DNA of 27,606 nucleotides from a virus, in IMG/VR virus record IMGVR_UViG_3300032093_000678, positions 1-27,606 of that record. One strand, 5' to 3'. How positions within the stretch are numbered: position 1 is the stretch's first letter; the number at the start of each line of letters is the position of its first letter. The position numbers and the translations under genes are program-made. This document shows, one piece after another, positions 15,305-21,504 of the stretch. Under the pieces are notes generated by a model that saw only the letters and a list, made by a program, of their open reading frames with translations, did not search any database and was not told where the DNA came from.

Positions 15305-15838
15305 TTAAGCCACCTGTACTGCTGTCAGGATAATACCGGGAATAGACGGATGCGCCGGCCCCGATGGCGATGATGGTAAAGATTGAATGCTTGCGGCAAC
15401 GTTAGTGGTTGACCAGATCAATTCCAAGTAATCGTTGGCGGCAAGTTTTAGGACGTAATTTACGCAGCCGATAACGTGACCATCAACGCCGCCATGGCTT
15501 GAAATAATGCTGAACTTGCTATCCGATGCAGGTACGTCGCCAGTGCTGCCTTCATTGTTCTTACGCAGCCAGATATTGATATCGTGAATCGAGGTGCTTG
15601 TGTTTACAAACTGAACAGAATAAGTGACACTATAAACGCCTGACCTAGAAAAGGTAACCCGCGATCCAGAAACAATGCTTATGCCACGACTGTCAGGATC
15701 AGTTGAATTGATGCCAATTGAATAGGCAGTGTTAGCGAGTGTCGCAATCTGTTGAGTCGTGTCATAAAACGACCCCCACAACATTTGGTTGCGGACCGTA
15801 TCAAGCTTGCTGGTAAAGGGGTTGAGTTTAAACGCCAT
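15305..15838 (-). CDS. Jelly-roll (C1q/TNF-like) virion accessory protein
   Basis: This 177-residue protein opens with MAFKLNPFTSKLDTV, a short 'NPFT.KLD' anchor often seen at the start of phage structural accessory proteins. The rest (about residues 20-177) is a predicted all-beta domain: SFYDTTQQIATLANTAYSIG, RVTFSRSGVYSVTYSVQFVN, INIWLRKNNEG and LAANDYLELIWSTTN. The 'G.Y.V..S.QF......I..WLRKN' pattern is that of C1q/TNF-like jelly rolls, which form trimers and bind proteins or glycans. A good GAGGAG precedes the ATG. It sits unexpectedly inside the head-tail connector cluster, so it may decorate the head or neck. The exact role is unknown and the fold is inferred from the strand pattern. 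Confidence 0.55.
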   Translation of the reverse strand: MAFKLNPFTSKLDTVRNQMLWGSFYDTTQQIATLANTAYSIGINSTDPDSRGISIVSGSRVTFSRSGVYSVTYSVQFVNTSTSIHDINIWLRKNNEGSTGDVPASDSKFSIISSHGGVDGHVIGCVNYVLKLAANDYLELIWSTTNVAASIQSLPSSPSGPAHPSIPGIILTAVQVA

Positions 15839-15841
15839 TGC

Positions 15842-16051
15842 TCAACTCCTCGTGACGGTCATCAGGTTGTTGTTGCCGTCATAAGTCATGGTCAACGTGG
15901 CGACGACTCTGCCACTTGCGCCGCCACGTTTATACGTTGCAGTCAGCAGGTTGTTAGCGCCGTCGTAAGTGTTAACGATGTAGTCATGCGTTGGGATCTC
16001 AAGTCCATCGCGTGACGTAGCGTCACCACCGCCAAGGAGAACGTAAGCCAT
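15842..16051 (-). CDS. Small protein with two NNL repeats
   Basis: This 69-residue protein is unrecognised. It begins MAYVLLGGGDATSRDGLEIP. The second half has two copies of a short beta-hairpin-like unit: TYDGANNLLTATYKRGG and TYDGNNNLMTVTRS. Start and stop are tightly packed with neighbours (its ATG shares a base with the preceding stop; three bases separate its end from the jelly-roll gene start). Together with the 75- and 177-residue neighbours it forms an accessory block between the connector and the head closure protein. It may be a virion surface or adaptor protein. Real expression is supported by the packing rather than by family membership. Confidence 0.55.
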   Translation of the reverse strand: MAYVLLGGGDATSRDGLEIPTHDYIVNTYDGANNLLTATYKRGGASGRVVATLTMTYDGNNNLMTVTRS

Positions 16052-16278
16052 CAGAGCCTGTAAGCAACGACGGTGCCACTTGTCAGTGTGATGCTGGTAA
16101 AGACACCTTCGATTTCAGTGCTCGCTTTGAAAGGGATTGCACTCAGCGTGTTGCCAGTCCAGTCCTGAGCGGTCAAGCTGGCAATCACAGAATCCTCAAG
16201 GGCAACAATCTTGCCGAAGCGTCCCGCATGTGCTGCGGTGTCGTCGATGAACTCAGCACCGGGGTACATGTAGCCCAT
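16051..16278 (-). CDS. Small virion-associated protein, unknown
   Basis: This 75-residue protein begins MGYMYPGAEFIDDTAAHAGR and contains KIVALEDSVIASLTAQDWTG and TEIEGVFTSITLTSGTVVAY. The pattern of alternating short beta strands ending in 'F..I.L.SG.VVAYR' recurs in small phage structural proteins that lie next to capsid or connector genes, where some are decoration proteins. The ATG follows the connector stop by three bases, and the gene joins the next one with a one-base overlap. I do not recognise a named family. The likely role is a virion accessory. Confidence 0.55.
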   Translation of the reverse strand: MGYMYPGAEFIDDTAAHAGRFGKIVALEDSVIASLTAQDWTGNTLSAIPFKASTEIEGVFTSITLTSGTVVAYRL

Positions 16279-16281
16279 TGA

Positions 16282-16848
16282 TCAGCTCCGGCGGATAGCA
16301 AAGTTGCCTGGTCCACTAATTCTAAGCCCGATCAAATACCGCTCATAAATTGGCGGCACGCGATCGGCTCCGGTTGCCATGCTGCTAGCACCTGCTGATT
16401 CAACACGTAACGAACCGATCTGAACGGACTTGTAATCTTCGATCCCACTCAGCCCCATACCATCCTTGTTGTTGTTCAGGTAAACAGCAAGGACACACTG
16501 AGCCTTTTTGATCTGATCAGGGATCTCAGTGTCGGTGTAATAGTCAGTTGTAATGCGGAAGGGGAACCCTACTGCGTAGGTGTTGATGTAAGTGTCAGGT
16601 TTTCGCACACCAGTACGCGGCCACTGCAAGGCTTGCGTATCAGTTGCACGAGCACCAAGAAAACGTTCACGATCAATGCGCTGCGTTGCCGAAACTAGCG
16701 CACGGTTTTTTTGATCAGTGGTGGCTGATGCCCAAGCGGTTACATCATCGTCCTGAACGAAGCCTTCAATAATCAGCTCCGCTGCTGCCAGTGTCAGGTA
16801 GCTGTTGGCGTTTGCGCCCCCTACCGTTGCGTCGATTGTGATTGCCAT
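16282..16848 (-). CDS. Head-tail connector / adaptor (DnaT-like)
   Basis: This 188-residue protein begins MAITIDATVGGANANSYLTL and has AELIIEGFVQDDDVTAWASA, RALVSATQRIDRERFLGARA and ALQWPRTGVRKPD. The 'NSYLTLA.A......A....D...AL..AT..ID...F.G......Q.L.WPR.GV' pattern defines connector (adaptor) proteins that database tools often name DnaT-like ssDNA-binding. The helical bundle attaches below the portal. The position after the capsid and before neck genes agrees. The start at the ATG at 16848 overlaps the preceding small frame (16766..16963). A weak GGAA precedes it, so translation may depend on coupling to that frame. The name 'DnaT-like' should not be read as a replication role. Confidence 0.8.
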   Translation of the reverse strand: MAITIDATVGGANANSYLTLAAAELIIEGFVQDDDVTAWASATTDQKNRALVSATQRIDRERFLGARATDTQALQWPRTGVRKPDTYINTYAVGFPFRITTDYYTDTEIPDQIKKAQCVLAVYLNNNKDGMGLSGIEDYKSVQIGSLRVESAGASSMATGADRVPPIYERYLIGLRISGPGNFAIRRS

Positions 16849-16963
16849 CGGTAGGTTCCGTGGTCAGTTCAAGTGTAGGTACAGGCTCCGCAATAGGAAA
16901 AGAGGCTGCCTCTTTAGAAGCAGCCTCACGTTCCTGGCGTCGCCTAAAGGCGAACAACCCCAT
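16766..16963 (-). CDS. Small basic protein between capsid module and connector (tentative)
   Basis: This 65-residue frame starts at the ATG at 16963, four bases beyond the stop of the decoration-like gene, and fills the only gap before the connector, which it overlaps by 83 bases. The sequence begins MGLFAFRRRQEREAASKEAA with an Arg/Glu-rich helix, then an acidic linker, and ends in a basic NRRNGRGRKRQQ segment. The last third lies inside the connector gene and may simply be read-through of that frame. Similar short MGLF-R-rich proteins are common at this place in phage genomes (from memory). I regard it as probable but not proven. Its translation might help start the connector. Confidence 0.45.
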   Translation of the reverse strand: MGLFAFRRRQEREAASKEAASFPIAEPVPTLELTTEPTDGNHNRRNGRGRKRQQLPDTGSSGADY

Positions 16964-16966
16964 CTA

Positions 16967-17380
16967 TCAGCCGCCCTTACGGAAAACGGTGAAAGCGGGG
17001 GTGCCCACTGCAGTGCAGACGAACACATAGGTTGCGCTGGAAGCAGCAGCCACAGTTGCCATAGCAGCCACGCCACCTAGGGTGATACCCGAAGCAGCAG
17101 CGGTCAGCGTGATGGCATGAGTGGAAGCAGCCACGTTCACGACGGTCAGCTCAAAAGCTGTGCCGATTTCCAGCGGACCACCGATGTAGGACTTCAGATC
17201 AGCGCCGGTAGGAGTAGTGAGTGCACGACCCGTAGAAGGGGTCATGGTCACAACACCGTTGACGCATTCAGCAGCAGTCAGTGTGGTGGCTTCGTTGGAA
17301 GCAGCCTTGAGTGGGTGCTTCCCGATTGCGATCTCCTGAACTGAAAGGTCAGAAGTCAGCTCAAAGATAGAGGAAGGCAT
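16967..17380 (-). CDS. Head decoration-like protein
   Basis: This 137-residue, Ala/Thr/Val-rich protein follows the capsid gene by 11 bases. It begins MPSSIFELTSDLSVQEIAIG and carries repeated strand-like segments (ALTTPTGADLKSYIGGPLEI, TAFELTVVNVAASTHAITLT, then TVAAASSATYVFVCTAVGTP). Such small beta-rich proteins adjacent to the coat gene generally stabilise or decorate the capsid. A good GAGG lies upstream of the ATG. No specific family is certain. It could alternatively be a fibre-like head protein. Confidence 0.6.
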   Translation of the reverse strand: MPSSIFELTSDLSVQEIAIGKHPLKAASNEATTLTAAECVNGVVTMTPSTGRALTTPTGADLKSYIGGPLEIGTAFELTVVNVAASTHAITLTAAASGITLGGVAAMATVAAASSATYVFVCTAVGTPAFTVFRKGG

Positions 17381-17391
17381 GGTCAGTTACC

Positions 17392-18420
17392 TCAATCAAA
17401 ATTAGAGGTGTTGGTCGAGCGAACGATTCCCAGGTTCTTGGTTTCGTACACTTTCGACCAATTGCCCACGGTCTCGAGCTGAGCACGAGTTGGGTTCACT
17501 GTGGTGACGCCCCACTTGGCACCAACAGGGTGGTACACGTAGTGCAGGTCAATCGACATGGCATCGCTCTTGGCGAGGATGTCACGGTCGGTCTCTGTGT
17601 TCATCGCCATCTGTTCACCGCTGGCGACAGCGCCTTGGGTGAAGAAATAGGTGGCGTACTCAGTGCTAGAACCGCTGCCGTCAGTTTGCACATCGTCGGA
17701 GACGATGACACGCAGACCACAGTAGGTAGGAACTTCAATGCTGCCGCCGTAAGCAGCAACAAGCGAACCACCAGATTGAGTGGTAGAAGTGCCCCGAGCC
17801 TCAGCAGTCGACACATAGTCGATAGCCTTGCGCTCAACCAGGTCGTAATAGACCTTGGAGTGCATAGCGATAGCGGTCAGCTTGTCGCCTTGGTCGCCCA
17901 GCAGAGACTTGGCTTCTGCCACATGACGCGGGGACAGCGTGGTCGGGGTATCACCCGATTCACCGTCGATGGTCAGGGGGAAGAAAGCAGCCGAGCTAGA
18001 AGTGGAGCCGAGGCTGCCGAACACACCAGCAAGGCTGGACAGCAGATCCTTTTGACGCTGGTTAGCGATGTAATCAGCGATCTTGGCGCCGATGGCAGCC
18101 ATGGGATCGGAACCAGCAGCAAGAGCTGCAAGGTCACGAGCCTCAAAGGCACGACCACGGTGCAGGATCACGCCAACTTGCTTGTCAGCAGTGATTTTGC
18201 CGGGGGTTAGGGAGGAGCTGTCGGTCAGCACCTCAAAGTCACCGGAAAGGTTGGCTTTCCAGAAAGGAACGTTGATGAAATCACCGCCCTCGGTGGCATT
18301 CAGCTCCGCCATGGGCTGCACAACACCGCTAGCCAGGAAGGCATCGCGCTGAGTGGTTTGCTCAATGACGTAAGGCGTAAATACCTCGGGGATGATGATG
18401 TCAGAGCGAAGGGTCGCCAT
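17392..18420 (-). CDS. Major capsid protein
   Basis: This 342-residue protein follows the scaffold and is the coat subunit. It starts MATLRSDIIIPEVFTPYVIE and includes FINVPFWKANLSGDFEVLTD, KQVGVILHRGRAFEARDLAA, DPMAAIGAKIADYIANQRQK, HSKVYYDLVERKAIDYV and YHPVGAKWGVTTVNPTRAQL. The 'IPE.F..Y', 'G..F.VP.W..L.G', 'I....A...Y....Q...L...L.G', 'M.S.V...L.....I' and 'H.G.KW' series is typical of HK97-fold coat proteins of the P22/N4-like coat families. The ATG has a clear GGAG seven to eight bases upstream. The 83-base leader holds two GGC-GCA-GCC repeats. The length is usual for the family. Confidence 0.88.
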   Translation of the reverse strand: MATLRSDIIIPEVFTPYVIEQTTQRDAFLASGVVQPMAELNATEGGDFINVPFWKANLSGDFEVLTDSSSLTPGKITADKQVGVILHRGRAFEARDLAALAAGSDPMAAIGAKIADYIANQRQKDLLSSLAGVFGSLGSTSSSAAFFPLTIDGESGDTPTTLSPRHVAEAKSLLGDQGDKLTAIAMHSKVYYDLVERKAIDYVSTAEARGTSTTQSGGSLVAAYGGSIEVPTYCGLRVIVSDDVQTDGSGSSTEYATYFFTQGAVASGEQMAMNTETDRDILAKSDAMSIDLHYVYHPVGAKWGVTTVNPTRAQLETVGNWSKVYETKNLGIVRSTNTSNFD

Positions 18421-18449
18421 GACAAGTCTCCAAGATTGGTTTACGGTTT

Positions 18450-18481
18450 GGGCGCAGCCCTAGGCTCTGTGCGGCGCAGCC
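18450..18481. promoter_or_regulatory. Two GGC-GCA-GCC repeats 22 bases apart in the capsid leader
   Basis: The plus strand shows GGGCGCAGCCC (18450..18460) and GGCGCAGCC (18473..18481). The two nine-base cores are identical, each is an inverted repeat around GCA, and they start 22 bases apart, about two turns of B-DNA. They lie 30 to 60 bases upstream of the capsid ATG. They may be operator half-sites or RNA hairpins. No run of T follows, so a terminator is unlikely. Confidence 0.45.
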
Positions 18482-18503
18482 ATCACGAGCAGACAAATAA
18501 ATA

Positions 18504-19181
18504 CTAACGCCCCGCTGCTACTTTTAACTTCTCGTACAAATCACGGTCAGTACGAAACAGACGTGACTGTTCGGTGAGGTTGAAAGATTCAGGAGCGAAC
18601 GGGTTTTTGGTGCCTGCAGGGATGTCGCCAGTGGTGCGACCAACGGGTGCTCCACTGCCCTGTGGCTTGGGTTGCTTTTGCATCCAGGCTGGCAGTTGCT
18701 TTGCCCACTCCTGCACGGGTGTGCGTTGGTAACCATCTACCACTACGACGGTGCCGTCAGCTTCGCGCTCGATCTTGTCCGGCGATAGCTTGGTCTTCAT
18801 AACCAAGTCAGGATCATGCACGATGTCAGCCAAGGCGCTTACAGCAGGCGTAAGCAGTTCAAGTTCACGGACGCGGGTTTCAAGTTCTGAGATGCGCTTG
18901 TCCTTCTCCGATGTCGCCTCACGGAACTGGTGCTCCAGAGCCTGTCGTGCCTCTTGGTACTTTCCTTGTGATTCGAGCTGCTGTTGCTCGTAGTTGCGTT
19001 TGAACTCAAGCAGTTCATCGACGTTGACCCCATCCGGCAGCTTTGGTGCTTTGGATTTGGCTTGACGCAGTTCAGCGATTAGTTCTTGGTTTTTGCGCTC
19101 CAGTGCTTCTACGCTGCGCTGCAACGCTTCAGCTTCAACCCCAGTAGCCGCAGACTCTTGGGTTTGTTGTTCGTCTGACAT
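18504..19181 (-). CDS. Capsid scaffolding protein
   Basis: This 225-residue protein lies immediately before the capsid gene. Residues about 15-115 form a long charged coiled coil (SVEALERKNQELIAELRQAK and a second run ending ISELETRVRELELLTP). Residues 150-190 are a flexible Gln/Pro/Gly linker (WMQKQPKPQGSGAPVGRT). The C-terminus ends NPFAPESFNLTEQSRLFRTD and then RDLYEKLKVAAGR, the 'F.LT.Q..L...D..L...L...A' coat-binding helix typical of scaffolds next to this coat family. It guides procapsid assembly and then leaves. No Shine-Dalgarno is visible, and a 6-base-pair hairpin covers the place where one should be, so translation may be controlled (see 19185..19222). Confidence 0.8.
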   Translation of the reverse strand: MSDEQQTQESAATGVEAEALQRSVEALERKNQELIAELRQAKSKAPKLPDGVNVDELLEFKRNYEQQQLESQGKYQEARQALEHQFREATSEKDKRISELETRVRELELLTPAVSALADIVHDPDLVMKTKLSPDKIEREADGTVVVVDGYQRTPVQEWAKQLPAWMQKQPKPQGSGAPVGRTTGDIPAGTKNPFAPESFNLTEQSRLFRTDRDLYEKLKVAAGR

Positions 19182-19184
19182 GGA

Positions 19185-19222
19185 TAAGCCGCAGGCTTAA
19201 TTACGCTGGTATCGTACCAGCG
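19185..19222. promoter_or_regulatory. Two perfect hairpins/palindromes between divergent genes
   Basis: In the 50-base gap between the scaffold gene and the only plus-strand gene lie TAAGCC-GCA-GGCTTA (19185..19199, 6-base arms) and CGCTGGTA-TCG-TACCAGCG (19204..19222, 8-base arms). Both are perfect inverted repeats with 3-base centres. Together they fill most of the gap. They could be a divergent operator, or leader RNA hairpins; the first covers the scaffold ribosome-binding region. Confidence 0.6.
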
Positions 19223-19231
19223 AAAGCAGTA

Positions 19232-19459
19232 ATGACACGCGAATGGAATACTCCTATTCGTGAGCCGTGGAATCCTTTAATCAAGCAAGTGCTAAACGCT
19301 ATCGACCGTCATGAGCTGTTGTATCGGCAGACGGGTTTAGGTTGGCACGCTGCCAAGGCGCAAGAGCTGCGCTGGTATATCTCAGAGCTGAAGGACTGGA
19401 TTCACTGCGAAGAAGCTACCATTTCTCCCGATCAGCCCAAAACGCAGCAGCCACGGTAG
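19232..19459 (+). CDS. Small conserved-looking protein, only plus-strand gene
   Basis: This 75-residue frame lies in a stretch without a minus-strand gene. It is divergent from the scaffold (19181) and convergent with 19464..19694, ending only four bases from that gene's stop. It begins MTREWNTPIREPWNPLIKQV and continues with LLYRQTGLGWHAAKAQELRW and YISELKDWIHCEE. The amphipathic helices with many Trp and charged residues look like true coding sequence, and nothing else fills this 280-base gap. No strong Shine-Dalgarno is present (GAAAG nearby). The function is unknown. Its opposite orientation within a late operon suggests expression at a different time, perhaps from a promoter in the hairpin-bearing gap. 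Confidence 0.65.
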   Translation: MTREWNTPIREPWNPLIKQVLNAIDRHELLYRQTGLGWHAAKAQELRWYISELKDWIHCEEATISPDQPKTQQPR

Positions 19460-19463
19460 GTAA

Positions 19464-19694
19464 TCATTTCTTCAGCGGTGCTTCGCGCAGTTCAGACCGT
19501 AGCTTTAGGACTTTGCTGCCAGTGGATTCTGACTTTAGTTCAAGGACAGGATCACCGGGCTGAGCGATCCGCACGACCTGACCACCACCCTGCGTGGTAA
19601 TGGTGGCACGCTTGCCTGCCATGCCAGTCACCCTGCCGAAGGTGCGTGTGCCTTGGTAAACCCAGCTAACGCGTGAACCGATGCCGATTGCCAT
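19464..19694 (-). CDS. Small Tudor-like (DUF2945/HVA1-like) protein
   Basis: This 76-residue protein begins MAIGIGSRVSWVYQGTRTFG and continues RVTGMAGKRATI, ending with DPVLELKSESTGSKVLKLRS. The 'G.RV.W......G.V...........I......DPV.E.KSE..GSKVLK..SEL' pattern is like the DUF2945 (HVA1, Tudor-like) family of very short proteins of unknown biochemical role. The ATG and preceding stop share bases (TAATG). It lies in a cluster of small genes after the Mu gpF-like head protein. Whether it is a virion protein or a DNA/RNA-binding accessory cannot be told from the sequence. Confidence 0.6.
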   Translation of the reverse strand: MAIGIGSRVSWVYQGTRTFGRVTGMAGKRATITTQGGGQVVRIAQPGDPVLELKSESTGSKVLKLRSELREAPLKK

Positions 19695-19882
19695 TACTTC
19701 TTGCCTTTAGTTTGTTTTTTGGATTTGCCAGCTTCGCTAAGTGCGATAGCGATTGCTTGCTTACGGCTTTTTACGGCTGGTCCTTTTCCCGGTCCCGGTT
19801 TGCCGCTTTTCAATGTCCCGGCTTTGTACTCGCTCATCACCTTGCCGATCTTTTTCTCGGCTTTGGTTGGTTTCTTCGCCAT
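19694..19882 (-). CDS. Small Lys-rich DUF6496-like protein
   Basis: This protein of 62 residues from the ATG at 19882 (MAKKPTKAEKKIGKVMSEYK) is strongly basic: GTLKSGKPGPGKGPAVKSRK, then QAIAIALSEAGKSKKQTKGK. The 'K.MSE.K.G.LKSG....VKSRKQAIAIALSEA' pattern matches DUF6496, a short Lys-rich family often seen in phages and bacteria. A TTG start five codons upstream is possible, but the ATG is favoured. It overlaps the end of the 96-residue frame (19761..20051). The function is unknown; its charge suggests nucleic-acid binding, possibly packaged with the DNA, which is inference. Confidence 0.65.
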   Translation of the reverse strand: MAKKPTKAEKKIGKVMSEYKAGTLKSGKPGPGKGPAVKSRKQAIAIALSEAGKSKKQTKGKK

Positions 19883-20051
19883 GACGCCAAGCTTCAATGC
19901 CTGTTAGCAGTGTAGAACCGTCAGCCGTTGCCCAGCCTTTGTCGGTGTACACGGCAGCAATCCAAGCTTCACCGTGTAACGCTTCTACCACGTCGCTTTT
20001 GATGTAGAAGATCCCTTCGTTTTTGAAGTGTCTAAGACTCGGTAGCTCCAT
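19761..20051 (-). CDS. Small hypothetical protein after head morphogenesis gene
   Basis: This 96-residue frame starts at an ATG that overlaps the end of the gpF-like gene by 20 bases. Residues 1-55 (MELPSLRHFKNEGIFYIKSD, VVEALHGEAWIAAVYTDKGW, TGIEAWRHG) look like a genuine small alpha/beta protein. The remaining 40 residues are very hydrophilic (Arg/Lys/Glu/Gln) and lie across the start of the Lys-rich neighbour, so that part may be read-through of overlapping code. I do not recognise it. The overlap with 19694..19882 is 122 bases, longer than usual here, and either frame's boundary could be misread. Confidence 0.5.
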   Translation of the reverse strand: MELPSLRHFKNEGIFYIKSDVVEALHGEAWIAAVYTDKGWATADGSTLLTGIEAWRHGEETNQSREKDRQGDERVQSRDIEKRQTGTGKRTSRKKP

Positions 20052-21225
20052 AGCGTTTTCTCAGTTGCTGCAAGGTTAGTTCGCTGCCATCATCGCGCAC
20101 CAGCTTGGCGATAGCGTCCTTTCCGCCATACTTGTCTACAAGCATGTTGAAGTAGGGCACTTTTTCCTTGCCTAGCACTTCAGCCTTGGTTGTTGCATCC
20201 TGCTTGGCTAGCCATTGCCCGTAGGACAAATCAGCAGGCACCTGCCCGTCCATACTTGCTCGCTTAGCCGGAGGTGGTGGGGTGAAGCCTAGTTCTTCAT
20301 AGTCGATCACTGGCACAGTCGTTGACCTGCAGTTGAAATGCTGCGGTGGTGTTGGACCTTTGCCGTATTCAAACTCACGCCCGTCTAACGCACGGCAGAT
20401 CGAGGAGGTACGGCTATCGAGCGTGGCGACGTAGCGGTACTTTTTGGTGATGTCTTGATTGGCTTCGTAAACCTGTTGGCTGGAAGCGTTAGCGACTTGA
20501 TTGATGCTCGTGCGAACGAGCGTCATCACCTGATTGTCAGTTGCTTGGGTCAACTCGCCACCCTTTTGCGCTAACTGCCTGACGCTGCCAGCATCACCAA
20601 GTTGCAGACTGCCGATTAGGCGTTTAGCGAGAGCAGGCGTTGTCTCGCCGGTTAAGAGACCATTCCGCACAACCTGCGAGAACCGCTCGGCTTGATCGGC
20701 GGCGATGCCACGGAATGCTTTCTGTACAACCTGTCCATTTGGCAGCGTGATGGTTGCGCCTTTGGCAGCGGTAAGGCTGAACGTCTGTGGTGCGCCCTGC
20801 ACAGCGGCAAACAGATCATCACTCAGCGTGACGACGTTGAGCTGGGTTGGATCTGTGGTTACTACAGACTGTGCAAACTGCGGACTGATTTCTACGGTAT
20901 TGACTGCGCTACGGGCACCAGCAGGCAAAGCGCGGCGTAGCTGATCTTCGACAAACTCAGACTGCAACAGGGCTAAGCCTTGCAGTTCACCGGTCAACGT
21001 AGTAACGCTGGCATCAGACCAAGTGCCTAACGAGTCTTTGAGCTGCGCCAAGATTGCACGGAGTCTGGCAGCTTTGACCGGCGCTGCTAATTCATCAATG
21101 GTGCGTAGCTGATTGACCGCATCAATAATGATGTCGTTATACGAAACGACGAGCTGTTTTGCGACGCTATTGCTGTAGCGGTTCAGGTCAATCGCATTAC
21201 GGTACAGGCTGGCTGGTGTGCTCAC
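20032..21225 (-). CDS. Mu gpF-like / SPP1 gp7-like minor head protein
   Basis: This 397-residue protein starts at GTG 21225, in a GTGA overlap with the preceding gene. The N-terminal two thirds is helical (DLNRYSNSVAKQLVVSYNDI). The C-terminal part carries the signature of the Mu gpF/SPP1 gp7 head morphogenesis domain: VRTSINQVANASSQQVYEAN, then YRYVATLDSRTSSICRALDG, REFEYGKGPTPPQHFNCRST and VPVID. The Cys and His residues of the C-H-C motif are all kept. These minor head proteins bind the portal and are often injected with or close to the DNA. The gene follows the portal after one small gene, the usual place. The tail (about 80 residues after the domain) is ordinary. Confidence 0.85.
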   Translation of the reverse strand: MSTPASLYRNAIDLNRYSNSVAKQLVVSYNDIIIDAVNQLRTIDELAAPVKAARLRAILAQLKDSLGTWSDASVTTLTGELQGLALLQSEFVEDQLRRALPAGARSAVNTVEISPQFAQSVVTTDPTQLNVVTLSDDLFAAVQGAPQTFSLTAAKGATITLPNGQVVQKAFRGIAADQAERFSQVVRNGLLTGETTPALAKRLIGSLQLGDAGSVRQLAQKGGELTQATDNQVMTLVRTSINQVANASSQQVYEANQDITKKYRYVATLDSRTSSICRALDGREFEYGKGPTPPQHFNCRSTTVPVIDYEELGFTPPPPAKRASMDGQVPADLSYGQWLAKQDATTKAEVLGKEKVPYFNMLVDKYGGKDAIAKLVRDDGSELTLQQLRKRYGATES

Positions 21226-21497
21226 GGATCAATCCCGATATCAGCAGGGTGACACGACGTGATGGAGTAAACATCAGCGCCTTGTTTTAATGCTTCTTTG
21301 AATAGCAGTATCAGTGCATTGCCGGTTTCATCGCCGGCATCTTCGATGTTCATTTCTTCTACGGCATAGATTCTGCCTTGCTTAAACCAAGAGACCCTAA
21401 CGATGGCAAACAGATCGGGCGGCAATGTGCCCTGCACGCAAGACAGTTGTTGCTTGCGTGGTTTCTTGAAGGCGCCCATCATCAGCCACATCAGCAT
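21222..21497 (-). CDS. Small hypothetical protein between portal and head protein
   Basis: This 91-residue protein with an ATG at 21497 begins MLMWLMMGAFKKPRKQQLSC and continues DLFAIVRVSWFKQGRIYAVE, EMNIEDAGDETGNALILLFK, YSITSCHPADIGIDP. A later ATG (MGAFKKPRK...) is a possible start. It starts 8 bases after the portal stop and its TGA overlaps the GTG of the gpF-like gene, indicating a genuine coupled gene. No family was recognised. The body reads as a small alpha/beta domain, and no membrane segment or catalytic motif is seen. Confidence 0.6.
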   Translation of the reverse strand: MLMWLMMGAFKKPRKQQLSCVQGTLPPDLFAIVRVSWFKQGRIYAVEEMNIEDAGDETGNALILLFKEALKQGADVYSITSCHPADIGIDP

Positions 21498-21504
21498 GGT
21501 TACA

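Noticed and set aside
16282-16848. DnaT-like replication protein
   Set aside because: The DnaT-like name is a database label; the NSYLTLA and WPR.GV motifs and the position fit a head-tail connector.
17530-18210. A 226-codon plus-strand open frame opposite the major capsid gene
   Set aside because: It is antisense to a well-supported coat gene, is rich in His, Ser and Val in a way typical of reverse-strand reading, and has no recognisable motif.
18421-18503. Capsid leader hairpin as a terminator
   Set aside because: The GC-rich inverted repeats are short and are not followed by a T run on the minus strand.
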